This document shows, piece by piece, positions 42,049 to 50,731 of a stretch of 64,000 nt of DNA (its first letter is position 1; every line of letters begins with the position of its first letter). Source of the DNA: Streptomyces toyocaensis. Its GTDB lineage: Bacteria; Actinomycetota; Actinomycetes; Streptomycetales; Streptomycetaceae. The translations under genes were made by a program, and so were the position numbers. The notes below the pieces were generated by a model. The model did not search any database. It saw only the letters and a program-made list of their open reading frames with translations, and was not told the DNA's origin. The DNA lies in assembly GCF_000725125.1 (NCBI RefSeq), contig NZ_JFCB01000002.1:248001-312000 (forward strand), given 5' to 3'.

Positions 42049-44220
42049 ATGGCGCACGATCTCGCATCACTGGTCATCCGGCACACCCACCGCATTCCCT
42101 TCCCGCAGGGCTCTGCAGGAGAAGGCGCCGCCGCCGCACGGCAGTTCGACGCGGCGCTGGCGTCCGTGGGCTTCAAGCTCTCGGCGGAGCTGCTGCAGCA
42201 GTTGTCCGGACTGTCCGAGGACGCGGTCGTGCGCACCGCCGAGCGGACGCTGGGCACGGTGAGCGAGATGGCGGGCGACCACGTCCGGCACAACGCGTAC
42301 TTCATCGATTTCCCGGCGAACGTCCCCGACACCGAAGAGTTCTGGATGCGGTGCGTGGCGAAGGCCCTCGGCGACGACACGTCGCGGGAGAACGTACTGA
42401 CCCAGTTGGCGCGCGGTGCGTTGAACCTGCTCAGTCTCCCCGCGTACGGGCGCTACCAGCACACCTACGAGGAGATGCTCGCCGCGCAGGACGAGCTGAT
42501 CGCCTCGGCGGGTGACCGGGTGACCGTCCTGCACCTCGGTCGGGACCTGGACGACGAAGTCACGGACCTGTATCTGGCCCTGGCGGGCAGTACGACCCCA
42601 CTGGGCGAAGACCACCTGGGCGACCTCAAAACCCTCGCCGGGCGGTGCGCGCTCGGCCCTCAGCCGGAGTCGATCCCGGTCAGGGAGAACCGGGCGGTCG
42701 TCAACGAGGCCCGTCTCGCTGTCGGCGCGGACCTCCTGCTGGACACCGTCGTCGACGTGCTGCGGCTGGCCTGCGCCCTCTCGGGCGGCGACGTCACGCT
42801 GCAGGAGCCGACCCGGTTCCGGGCGTTTCCGCGGCCGGTCCGCCGTGCGCTGCTCGCGGGCCTCGACGCCGTGGTCGCGGCGAACCCCACCAAGCTGACC
42901 GACGTACACGCGTACCGGGAACGCTTCAAGCGACTGGGGGAGCGTCTCCACCCGCACGAGTATCCGCGCTGGCCGCACGCGGCCGACGTGTTCGCCGTGG
43001 CCCGGGGCGAGAGGGACGCGCGGTCCATCGACAGCCGCCTCGAGAAGCTGCTCGACGAGTCCGACGTCCTCGGTGCCGTGCGCCTGCTGACATCCGCTCC
43101 CGGCAAGCTGTTCCGCGCCCTGGACCACCTGCTGCGCGTCGCCGCCGACCAGGCGGAACGGGACGCGGTGGTCGCCGCCGCGGTCCAGGTCGCTCCCGAG
43201 GTCTCGGGCCGGGTCGTGCTGTCGGTCCGCGAGCACCTCCAGAACCGGGAGAGGGAGAGCGGCAAGCCCCGCGTCTTCGTCAACCGCCGGGGCCGCGGCT
43301 GGGTCGCTCCCGACGTCCGGCCGCCGATCCCCGCAGCCGACCGCGATCGCCTGGTCGCCGCCCTCGACGCCGACATGCGCCGCAGACTCCCCGCGCCGGC
43401 CCGGCTGCTCCTCGACCCCGACGTCCTGGACGTCGCGATCCCGCTCAGCGGCAGGGCGACCGCTGCCGGCCTGGGCGTACTGCCGCGAGGCTCGATCTCG
43501 GCTGTCGACGGCGAGCAGTTGCGCTTCTTCGTGTACTGGAAGGAGACCGAGAGGCGGACCGACTACGATCTCTCGGCGCTGCTTCTCCGCTCCGACTACA
43601 GCACCGACTCCTGGCTCTCCTACACGTCCCTCACGGCTGTCGGGGGCGAACACTCGGGCGATGTCACCGAGGCGCCTGACGGTGCCTCGGAGTTCATCAA
43701 CCTCTCCCTGGACCGGGTACGAAGCCCGGTCGTCGTTCCGCAGGTCAACATCTACGCCGGCGAGGGCTTCGAGGAGGTCGCGGAGTCGTTCTTCGGTTTC
43801 ATGCTGCGTGACGGCGAACAGAGAGGCAGGCCGTTCGAGCCGCGCACGGTGCGTATGAAGTCGGAGCTCCGCGGGGTGGGGCGAGTCGCGCTGCCGGTGG
43901 TCTTCCGGCGGGAGGGGGACGGCCGGTGGGGCGCGAAGTGGCTGCACCTGTACCTGAGAGGTGTCTCGTCGGCCAACCGGGTCGAGGAGAATCGGATATC
44001 GGTGTCGAAGGCGGTGCGTGCCGTCGTGGAGCGCGAGTACCTGACGGTGCGGTACCTGATCGACCTGATGTCCGACCGTGCCACGGCCGTGGAACTGTGG
44101 GACGGCGAACGGGTCCCGGACGAGCCTGTGATGTACATCGGTCTCGAACGTCCCGAGGGCCTGCCCCCGGACTCCACGGTCATCACCCTCGACAATCTGC
44201 GCGACGTGATCCCGCGCTGA
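42049..44220 (+). CDS. Large protein with C-terminal TerD-like region (723 aa)
   Basis: The first ~480 residues are helical and unrecognised (LIRHTHRIPFPQGS-type opening, VREHLQNRERESGKPRVFVN). From about residue 475 it reads LGVLPRGSISAVDGEQLRFF, VYWKETERRTDYDLSALLLR, GGEHSGDVTEAPDGASEFIN, VNIYAGEGFEEVAESFFGFM. This resembles the TerD-like end of the MXAN_6230/SCO0854 group, where 'R.DLDLS' and 'HSGD' loops form the calcium site. TerD proteins are linked to tellurite resistance and stress. ATG 42049 lacks a clear ribosome binding site. It may be co-expressed with the FGE-like gene 168 bases upstream. Confidence 0.65.
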   Translation: MAHDLASLVIRHTHRIPFPQGSAGEGAAAARQFDAALASVGFKLSAELLQQLSGLSEDAVVRTAERTLGTVSEMAGDHVRHNAYFIDFPANVPDTEEFWMRCVAKALGDDTSRENVLTQLARGALNLLSLPAYGRYQHTYEEMLAAQDELIASAGDRVTVLHLGRDLDDEVTDLYLALAGSTTPLGEDHLGDLKTLAGRCALGPQPESIPVRENRAVVNEARLAVGADLLLDTVVDVLRLACALSGGDVTLQEPTRFRAFPRPVRRALLAGLDAVVAANPTKLTDVHAYRERFKRLGERLHPHEYPRWPHAADVFAVARGERDARSIDSRLEKLLDESDVLGAVRLLTSAPGKLFRALDHLLRVAADQAERDAVVAAAVQVAPEVSGRVVLSVREHLQNRERESGKPRVFVNRRGRGWVAPDVRPPIPAADRDRLVAALDADMRRRLPAPARLLLDPDVLDVAIPLSGRATAAGLGVLPRGSISAVDGEQLRFFVYWKETERRTDYDLSALLLRSDYSTDSWLSYTSLTAVGGEHSGDVTEAPDGASEFINLSLDRVRSPVVVPQVNIYAGEGFEEVAESFFGFMLRDGEQRGRPFEPRTVRMKSELRGVGRVALPVVFRREGDGRWGAKWLHLYLRGVSSANRVEENRISVSKAVRAVVEREYLTVRYLIDLMSDRATAVELWDGERVPDEPVMYIGLERPEGLPPDSTVITLDNLRDVIPR

Positions 44221-44314
44221 GTGCTAGCGTTGCCCGTGGCGAGGCCATGAAAGGGCTTCCTTCTCCCTTCCTTACTCCGAAACGAGTTCTTTCGCTTTCC
44301 TCGCCCTCGACGTC

Positions 44315-44359
44315 GCTCCGGGCGGCGCCCGCGCTCACCGCGCGGGCGTCGCCCGGAGC
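44315..44359. terminator. 20-bp bidirectional terminator hairpin
   Basis: Arms 44315-44334 and 44340-44359 pair over 20 positions, with one G-T wobble and the 5-base loop TCACC. It lies between the stop of the TerD-like gene (44220) and the stop of the convergent M23 peptidase gene (44413), and is one of the strongest hairpins in the window. Confidence 0.8.
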
Positions 44360-44412
44360 CGTTCCACAGCATCGAGCCCGGCCGGCCCGCGTGTCGGAGG
44401 CCTGAGCGCGCG

Positions 44413-45501
44413 TCAGCTGGTGCGGTTGTAGATCGCCGTACCGGGACAGGCCGTGTAGCCGAGACGGGTGCCGCAGCCGGAGTACTGGCTGGAGCCGTTC
44501 CACCAGGTCCAGCCACCGATGGTGCGGCCGTTCAGCCAGGTGTACTGGCCCGCGTAGTTGGCGTCGTACGTGCGCAGGCTCCAGTGCACGTGGGCGCCGG
44601 TCGCGGAACCGCCGGCACAGGTGTCGGTGCCGATGGTGCCGAGCAGGGCACTGCCGGAGATCGCCGTCCCGTTGTAGTAGGTCGCGTTCGACATGTGGTA
44701 GTAGTCCGTGGAGAAGCCGCCGGGGTGGATCACCCGGGTCCAGCCGCCGCCGGGGCCGCACATCGAGGTCGCCGTGCCCTCACGGGACGAACGGACTCGC
44801 CCGCTGGCGTTGCCACCGGCGAAGTCGAGGGCGCTCCAGTAACCGGTCGCGCCGTCATGGGAGTGCGGGCCACCGGTCAGTGTCATGTAGTAGTCGGGCA
44901 TCCAGGGCAACAGCAACCCGTTCGTGTTGGCCTGGGCCCCGGCCGGCGACACCTGCGTGCCAGGCGTCGCCCTGTGCTCGGCGTACGCCGTCATGGTCTG
45001 CCGTTCCGCCTTGCCCACCAGCGGGGACCGGGCCACGTGGTCGGCGAACTCGCGGTCGCCCTCGAGGCCCGAGATCCATTGTCCGTCCTTGCGGTGGGCG
45101 ATGTAGAGCCAGCCCTCCGGCTCGCCGTGCCGCGCGCGCGACGCCTCCACGTAGGCAACGCCACGGGCCCAGTCGCGCGAGGCGGTGCGTACGTCGACGA
45201 CCACCTTGCGGCCCTCGTCCGCGAGCTTGGCGACGGCGGCCTCGGGGGCCAGTCCCTTGGCGTCGTGGGACCGGGAGAGGACGTCCGTGGAGACGGCGTC
45301 GACCAGTGCCTGACGGCCGGTGCCGAGACGGTCGGCGACGACGCCGGGCATCTTCGCGGTGACACCGGGGGACGGCGACTCGGCGGCTACGGGAAGCGTG
45401 GACGAGTCCCGGTCGGCCGCCGGCGCCGAAGGCGCCGCCGCGAGCAGGCCGGTGAGAGCAAGGGCGGTGACGGTGATTCTCATGGACAGTGCGGACAGCA
45501 T
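44413..45501 (-). CDS. Secreted M23 (LasA/beta-lytic type) metallopeptidase (362 aa)
   Basis: A signal peptide (MRITVTALALTGLLAAAPSA) and a propeptide-like domain (residues ~30-190) precede a domain with GPHSHDGATGYWSALDFAGG, VIHPGGFSTDYYHMSNATYY and CAGGSATGAHVHWSLRTY. The zinc ligands of M23 (H in GPHSHD, D in ALDF, H in HVHW) are identifiable. Such enzymes cleave peptidoglycan cross-bridges of other bacteria. AAGGA lies ten bases before ATG 45501; ATG 45483 starts directly at the signal peptide and has no ribosome binding site. Confidence 0.85.
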   Translation of the reverse strand: MLSALSMRITVTALALTGLLAAAPSAPAADRDSSTLPVAAESPSPGVTAKMPGVVADRLGTGRQALVDAVSTDVLSRSHDAKGLAPEAAVAKLADEGRKVVVDVRTASRDWARGVAYVEASRARHGEPEGWLYIAHRKDGQWISGLEGDREFADHVARSPLVGKAERQTMTAYAEHRATPGTQVSPAGAQANTNGLLLPWMPDYYMTLTGGPHSHDGATGYWSALDFAGGNASGRVRSSREGTATSMCGPGGGWTRVIHPGGFSTDYYHMSNATYYNGTAISGSALLGTIGTDTCAGGSATGAHVHWSLRTYDANYAGQYTWLNGRTIGGWTWWNGSSQYSGCGTRLGYTACPGTAIYNRTS

Positions 45502-45998
45502 GGGCGGTGGTCCTTCCGTGAGAGGACGGGCACGCCGTCGGGCGGACGGCGAAGCCCGAAGCGGAACGGCCTCAGGGGCAGCAGTCGGAGGCCGGCCGGT
45601 ACAGGCCCGGCCCGGATGCCGCGCCGGAGGCCGGTCCGAAGCGGGTGCGCGGTTCCGGGCGTGCCGTGCGGGATGGAAGAGCGAGTGCGGACCGTCGCCG
45701 GGGTCGGCAGGGTCACCTAACGGGTGTTCAACCTGCTTTGACGTGTACCTGATCGAGTGTGCTGTCCTGGGTCAACGCGTGTCAACCAGGTCATGACGTC
45801 GTCATTCGTCGGCCCAATGACGGTTGAGCCCAGAGGCGCCGGAGTTCGTCGGCGCGGTGCACGGCCTGCGCGGCCGCCGGCGTTCCCGTCAGCGACCGGG
45901 GCAGCACCGGGGCCGACGGCGGCGAGCCCGTCACCCGAACCTCGCACCAACCGTGCGCCGCGCTGCGCGACTTCACGGCGGCCGACTGGTCCGCGTGG
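45502..45998. other. 497-base region without a recognised gene
   Basis: Upstream of the M23 gene there is a lower-GC patch (about 45717-45830) with TTGACA/TTGACC elements on the minus strand and the direct repeat GTCAACGCGTGTCAAC (about 45772-45787), probably promoter sequence. A minus-strand frame ending at 45791 (GWCEVRVTGSPPSAPVLPRS) may be a decayed gene end but matches nothing I know. Confidence 0.45.
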
Positions 45999-46718
45999 TC
46001 AGCCGGCAGACGTCGGGCGACGCGGGGGCGGCACGGCCCGCAGCAACTCCCACAGTGGACGCGAGCTCGACGCCCACACCGCCAGGGTCTGCCGGTCCAC
46101 GACATGGAGCCGCTGCTCCTTGGCGAAGGTCACGGCCGGGCCCGTCACCCGTCCGTTCGTCACGATCACCGCGACGTCGGCACCGTGAACCTGCCGAGCC
46201 GTTCCGTTGAGCACCTGAAGCTCGGGCGTACCCACTGCCGCCCCACTGGCCCCGTTGCGGCGGTGCTTGCACTGGATCACCCAGCGCCGCCCGAAGGGAT
46301 CCGTGGCCTTGACGTCCGCGCCCAGGTCACCTCTCCCACCGACCCGCTGGGCATCCTGACAGCCGTCGCGGCGCATCAGGTCCCGCACCGCGTCCTCGAA
46401 CCGGGTGTGGTGCAGCGCGTCCAACTGGGGCAGCCCATACCGCAGACCACGCGCCCGTACGGCCTCCCAGCGCGCCTGCTGCCGCCGAGTGTGGAGCCGG
46501 CCGGCACCCACCAGCACGGCGAGCGCCAGGAGCACCATGAGCACCCACCCGTGCGCCACCAGCCACTTGGCCACCATCACGGCCAGTCCTACGCCGGCGG
46601 TGGCCGCCACGGCGAGCGCGGTCAGCTGGGCGTCCCTCTGCTGCTTCCTGCCGGCCCGACGCGTACGCCGCCGCGCCGGCGGCCGCCGCCGGGTCACCGA
46701 TCCCTCCGCATCGGGCAT
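45999..46718 (-). CDS. Membrane-anchored Mrr-type restriction endonuclease (239 aa)
   Basis: Two hydrophobic helices (LTALAVAATAGVGLAVMVAK, VLMVLLALAVLVGAGRL) follow an Arg-rich head. The Mrr_cat domain reads LDALHHTRFEDAVRDLMRRD, GRGDLGADVKATDPFGRRWV, IQCKHRRNG, with the PD-(D/E)xK residues Asp in GADVK and QxK in QCK. A final part is VIVTNGRVTGPAVTFAKEQR, LHVVDRQTLAVW. Such proteins cleave modified DNA or act in stress responses; membrane-anchored versions are common in Streptomyces. The start is set at 46718 (MPDAEGSV); the frame continues to 46856. Confidence 0.85.
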   Translation of the reverse strand: MPDAEGSVTRRRPPARRRTRRAGRKQQRDAQLTALAVAATAGVGLAVMVAKWLVAHGWVLMVLLALAVLVGAGRLHTRRQQARWEAVRARGLRYGLPQLDALHHTRFEDAVRDLMRRDGCQDAQRVGGRGDLGADVKATDPFGRRWVIQCKHRRNGASGAAVGTPELQVLNGTARQVHGADVAVIVTNGRVTGPAVTFAKEQRLHVVDRQTLAVWASSSRPLWELLRAVPPPRRPTSAG

Positions 46719-47524
46719 GACACCGCGAACTTCGTCCGCGGGACTCTGTCGCCCGCCCCAAGGGCCCTTTTCATGTACGTCCGAACCCCAGGCATGCAAG
46801 CCTCCCCCTCGCGACGACTCCCCGTGCAACCGCATGATGGCAGTGCTCACTGACATCGCGTCAGGTTCTCATCACCTGACGGGACACGTCCTCGGAGCCG
46901 CACTGACGCGTAGGGAGGCCCGGCCTGCTCTCGGCCTGCAGGTCCGTGCGGGCGTGAGCCCGGCGGGTCTCCGCCGGCCGGTTTCAGGTGGTCCACGCCG
47001 GCGCCCGGCAGGATCCTCCTGGACGTGTGTCAAGGAGGGTCCTCTCCGACCGTTCACCGCGGCGTGAGCCGACTGCCCCACGCGCGCGGCGGACTCGCTC
47101 GTTCGGAGGCGGTTCCCGCCGACCCGATGTCGCCGGGGCGCCGACTCGTCGCACGGGTAAGGACGGACCACATGACCGCGCCGAAAAGTCTCATATGCGA
47201 CAAAGGTGCACTCTGTCAGGGTAATGTGCTCATATGACTACTGACCCGGGAGTCGAATGCGGGCGCGGCCTGCACGGACGGCGCGTGCCGTCCGGTGCCC
47301 TGCCGGTCGGGATATCCGCACGGCCGCTCTGAGTGGCGTTCCGGGCGTCGGCGAGGGAGTTCGCCGATGCCCGGAACAGTCGATTCCGCCATCCGTCGGA
47401 TCGTGCTCACCGCCCTGTCGGCGCCTGGTCAGGAGAGTGTCTCCGGCCGTCTGGTCCGGTCCGGGCAACGGTGGCAGACCCACGCCTTCACCTGCCTTCC
47501 CTCACCAGCGAGGTACACCCAGTC
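46719..47524. other. 800-base stretch without a recognised gene, with repeats
   Basis: The region contains an inverted repeat CGTCAGGT/ACCTGACG (46859-46881) and a near-perfect one AGGATCCTCCT/AGGAGGGTCCT (47010-47043). The heptamer TCATATG occurs twice, 39 bases apart (47191-47197 and 47230-47236), in an AT-richer patch. Short frames on both strands have no family likeness. The patch is about 290 bases ahead of the multicopper oxidase gene and may include its promoter. Confidence 0.45.
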
Positions 47525-49183
47525 ATGCGCACGGACCACACCAGTCAGACCTCTCCCACGCGTCGTGCCGTACTCGGCGCGGGGATCGCGGCCGCGGGCT
47601 CCGGGCTGCTCGCCGCCTGCTCCTCCGTCGGCTCGCGTGACCGCGGCAATCCCGGCGCGCCCGCGCCGGACACTTCCACCGGATCCACGCCGAACGGCAG
47701 AGAGGCCGGCGAGACGCATCCGGCCCCCGCCGAACCGCGCCGCAAGCACACCCTCAGGGCCACCCTGTCGCCGGTCGAGCTGGGCGCCGGACGCACCTTC
47801 AGGTCATGTACGTACGAGGGACTGCTGCCGGGCCGGGAGATGCGGGTCACCGCGGGGGACACCCTGGCGCTGACACTGGCCAACCAGCTGCCGGAGGCGA
47901 CGACCGTGCACTGGCACGGCATCGCGCTGCGCAACGACATGGACGGCGTGCCCGGGGTGACCCAGCCGCCGGTCGAACCAGGGGAGACGTTCGACTACCG
48001 CTTCACCGCCCCGCACCCAGGCACCTACTGGTTCCACCCCCACATGGGACTGCAGATCGACCGCGGTATGTACGCGCCGCTGATCGTCGACGACCCGAGA
48101 GAGCCACTCAGGTACGACCACGAGTGGATCGTCATGCTGGACGACTGGATCGACGGCGTGGACGGCTCCACGCCCGACGACGTTCTTTATCAACTCCGCA
48201 AGGGCAAGCCGCCGGTGGGCCACGGCAACAGTCCGGAGGGGCCTGTGGGGGCCGGGGGCGGGGCGTTGGCCGGCGCCGCGTCCGAGGGAAGGGACGACGG
48301 GAAGGGCCCCGGAAGGGAAACGTCGCCGTACCGCGGAAAAGGGCCCAGGCGACTGATGTCGGGCGCCACCAGCAAGCTGCTCGGTGGCCACGCGGGACAC
48401 ATCGCTTACCCCTATTACCTGATCAACGGGCGCACGGCGGACGACCCCACACAGTTCAGGGCCAAGCCCGGCGACCGGATCAGGCTGCGCATCATCAACG
48501 CCGGCGGGGAGTCGGCCTTCCGGGTGGCTCTCGGCGGGCACCGGATGACCGTCACCCACAGCGACGGCTTCGCTGTGCAGCCCTACCGGACCGACGCCCT
48601 GGTCATCGGCATGGCCGAGCGGTACGACGTGCTGATCACCGCGCAGTCCGGGGTCTTCCCGCTCGTCGCGCTCGCCGAGGGCAAGCAGGGCAGGGCCATG
48701 GCTGTCCTGCGCACGGGCGCCGGAGCGGTCCCCAAGCCGTCCGCGCATCCGGTGGAGCTGGACCGTGAGGTGCTGGTGTCCGCCCGCCGGCTGCGGCCGG
48801 ACGAGTCGGTCGCGATGCCCCGCCGTGGTTACGACCGCCTGCTCAGGCTGAAGCTGACCGGTGGCATGAAGAACTATGACTGGGGGATCGACCACAAACC
48901 CTACGACCCGGACACGCTCCACAGGGTCGAGCGGGGTGAGAGGGTGCGGCTGGTCATCATCAACGCCACCCACATGTGGCACCCCGTGCATCTGCACGGC
49001 CACACGTTCTCGCTCGCCGGCCTGGATTCGAACGGCGCCCGCAAGGACACCTCGATCGTGCTGCCCCACAACAAACTGGTGGCGGACTTCGACGCGGAGA
49101 ACCCCGGAGCGTGGATGCTGCACTGCCACAACATCTACCACTCGGAGTCCGGGATGATGACAACCCTCGCATACCACGGCTGA
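47525..49183 (+). CDS. Exported multicopper oxidase (552 aa)
   Basis: A Tat-like signal with RR (TRRAVLGAGIAAAGSGLLAA) also ends in a lipobox-like LAAC. The copper sites follow in order: HWHG (129-132), TYWFHPHMGLQIDRG, HPVHLHGHTF and MLHCHNIYHSESGMM, which supplies the T1 Cys and axial Met. Three cupredoxin domains are present. A ~60-residue Gly/Lys-rich insertion (about 235-295: GNSPEGPVGAGGGALAGAAS) is unusual. Laccase-like activity or copper detoxification outside the cell is likely. GAGGT lies about eleven bases before ATG 47525. Confidence 0.92.
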   Translation: MRTDHTSQTSPTRRAVLGAGIAAAGSGLLAACSSVGSRDRGNPGAPAPDTSTGSTPNGREAGETHPAPAEPRRKHTLRATLSPVELGAGRTFRSCTYEGLLPGREMRVTAGDTLALTLANQLPEATTVHWHGIALRNDMDGVPGVTQPPVEPGETFDYRFTAPHPGTYWFHPHMGLQIDRGMYAPLIVDDPREPLRYDHEWIVMLDDWIDGVDGSTPDDVLYQLRKGKPPVGHGNSPEGPVGAGGGALAGAASEGRDDGKGPGRETSPYRGKGPRRLMSGATSKLLGGHAGHIAYPYYLINGRTADDPTQFRAKPGDRIRLRIINAGGESAFRVALGGHRMTVTHSDGFAVQPYRTDALVIGMAERYDVLITAQSGVFPLVALAEGKQGRAMAVLRTGAGAVPKPSAHPVELDREVLVSARRLRPDESVAMPRRGYDRLLRLKLTGGMKNYDWGIDHKPYDPDTLHRVERGERVRLVIINATHMWHPVHLHGHTFSLAGLDSNGARKDTSIVLPHNKLVADFDAENPGAWMLHCHNIYHSESGMMTTLAYHG

Positions 49184-49281
49184 GGCGTCTGCGAGCGAGC
49201 GGCCCGGCGCCCGGGGTTCTTGGGCACTCCTGACAGGAAATGACCGGGTGGACGTCGCCGCGTCCTGCTAACGTCTCCGAC

Positions 49282-49332
49282 ATGAAGCGCGCCGCTGTGA
49301 CGACGACGCCGGAGAGTGTCCCGGCGCGCTGA
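49282..49332 (+). CDS. Putative threonine leader peptide (16 aa) ahead of the second thrS
   Basis: This ORF encodes MKRAAVTTTPESVPAR, with three consecutive Thr codons (ACG at 49300-49308). It precedes a terminator-like hairpin (49348-49377) and then a threonyl-tRNA synthetase gene. That order is the hallmark of ribosome-mediated attenuation: slow translation at Thr codons when charged tRNA-Thr is scarce would favour read-through. A TAACGT -10 element lies seven bases before the ATG, so the peptide mRNA is probably leaderless. No antiterminator was proven. Confidence 0.65.
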   Translation: MKRAAVTTTPESVPAR

Positions 49333-49347
49333 CGGACGACCTGACGT

Positions 49348-49377
49348 GAAGCCCCGGGGCAAGTGCTCCGGGGCTTC
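49348..49377 (+). promoter_or_regulatory. Attenuator hairpin before the threonyl-tRNA synthetase gene
   Basis: Arms 49348-49360 (GAAGCCCCGGGGC) and 49365-49377 (GCTCCGGGGCTTC) form a 13-bp stem, with one G-T wobble and an AAGT tetraloop. It lies between the Thr-codon leader peptide and the ATG of the synthetase at 49423. It lacks a U-run (TTCGTCG follows), which is normal for high-GC actinobacterial terminators. Confidence 0.7.
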
Positions 49378-49422
49378 GTCGTGGGTCCGGTCACTTGCTC
49401 CGCCAGCAGCGAGGAGACCGCG

Positions 49423-50682
49423 ATGACCACCGTGCACGAGCACCGCAGACTGGGCCGTGAGCTGGGCCTGTTCGACACCGACCCGCTGATCGGCGCCGGC
49501 CTGCCGTACTGGCTGCCCGACGGTGCGACCGTCAGACACACCCTGGAGGAGTACATCCGTGCCGTCGAGCGGCGGGCGGGCTACCAGCACGTCTACTCAC
49601 CGGTCCTCGGCAAGCGGGAGCTGTACGAGATCTCTGGGCACTGGGCGCACTACAGCGACGACATGTTCCCCCCGATGGACCTCGGCGGGGAGCAGGTCGT
49701 CCTGCGGCCGAGCCTGTGCCCCCATCACGCGCTGATCTACCGCTCCCGCTCCCACAGCTACCGCGAACTGCCGCTGCGTATGGCCGAACTGGGCGGCATG
49801 TACCGCTCCGAACTGTCGGGCGTGCTCGGCGGGCTGACCAGGGTGCGGGCCATCCAGCTCAACGACGCGCACGTCTTCTGCACTCCGGGCCAGGTCGCCG
49901 AGGAGGCGCAGGCGGCACTGCGGATGATCCGCCGGGCGTACGAGGCGCTCGGTATCACCCCGACCCGTTACCGGCTCTCCCTTCCGGACTCCGGTGGCAA
50001 GTACGTGACCGCACCCGGGATGTGGGAACGGCCAACTGCCCTGCTGACCGACGTCCTCGACCGTTCCGGCCTGCCCTACGAGGCAGCCGGGGGAGAGGCC
50101 GCGTTCTACGGCCCCAAGATCGACGTCCAGGTCACCGACGGCGCAGGCCGGGAGTCCACCCTGTCCACCGTCCAGGTCGACTTCCACCAGCCCGAGCGGT
50201 TCGACCTGCACTACATCGGCGCGGACGGCGCCAAGCACCGCCCGGTCATGATTCACCGCAGCGTCATCGGCAGTGTGGAACGTGCCGTCGCCCATCTCGT
50301 CGAACAGCACGGCGGTGCCTTCCCCGCCTGGCTCGCCCCCACTCAACTGGCCGTCCTCCCGGTCTCGGACACCGAACTGCCCGATGCCACGGGCCTCGCC
50401 CGGCGCTGCACCCGCCTCGGAGTGCGTACCGAGATCCTGGGACCGGACCGCGGCAGCCTGGCCGCCCGTGTCCGCCAGGCCCGCCTGGTTCCCTACCAAG
50501 CAGTCATCGGCGCCAAGGAGGCCGCTGACGGTCACGTCGCGCTGCGCTTGCGCGACGGACGCCGGCTCGCCCCGCGACCGGTCAGTGACGTACTCACTCG
50601 CATCGGCGCTCTCATCGGGGCCCACAGCACCGACCTGTGGGCGGACACCGCCTCGTGGCAGCGCCCTGATCAGCAGCCCTGA
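49423..50682 (+). CDS. Second threonyl-tRNA synthetase, without TGS and editing domains (419 aa)
   Basis: A class II synthetase that charges tRNA-Thr. Zinc ligands Cys99 (RPSLCPHH), His150 (LNDAHVFCTPGQ) and His278 (VMIHRSVIGSVERAVAHLVE) are present. The C-terminal anticodon domain runs from LAPTQLAVLPVSDTEL. Full-length ThrRS has about 640-660 residues; here the N-terminal TGS and editing (N2) domains are wholly absent. It is thus an auxiliary paralogue, comparable in architecture to extra ThrRS genes in Streptomyces and to self-resistance forms such as BorO/ObaO. GAGGAG precedes ATG 49423. Confidence 0.93.
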   Translation: MTTVHEHRRLGRELGLFDTDPLIGAGLPYWLPDGATVRHTLEEYIRAVERRAGYQHVYSPVLGKRELYEISGHWAHYSDDMFPPMDLGGEQVVLRPSLCPHHALIYRSRSHSYRELPLRMAELGGMYRSELSGVLGGLTRVRAIQLNDAHVFCTPGQVAEEAQAALRMIRRAYEALGITPTRYRLSLPDSGGKYVTAPGMWERPTALLTDVLDRSGLPYEAAGGEAAFYGPKIDVQVTDGAGRESTLSTVQVDFHQPERFDLHYIGADGAKHRPVMIHRSVIGSVERAVAHLVEQHGGAFPAWLAPTQLAVLPVSDTELPDATGLARRCTRLGVRTEILGPDRGSLAARVRQARLVPYQAVIGAKEAADGHVALRLRDGRRLAPRPVSDVLTRIGALIGAHSTDLWADTASWQRPDQQP

Positions 50683-50684
50683 CT

Positions 50685-50731
50685 CACCCCCCAGGCAAAG
50701 CCACCACCGCGGCCGAGGCGGTCGGGGTGAC
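50685..50731 (+). terminator. Probable terminator after the second thrS
   Basis: TCACCCC (from about 50685) and GGGGTGA (ending about 50731) form the outer arms of a hairpin, with an inner CCGC/GCGG pairing. It starts directly after the stop codon and ends well before the next gene at 50843. Confidence 0.45.
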
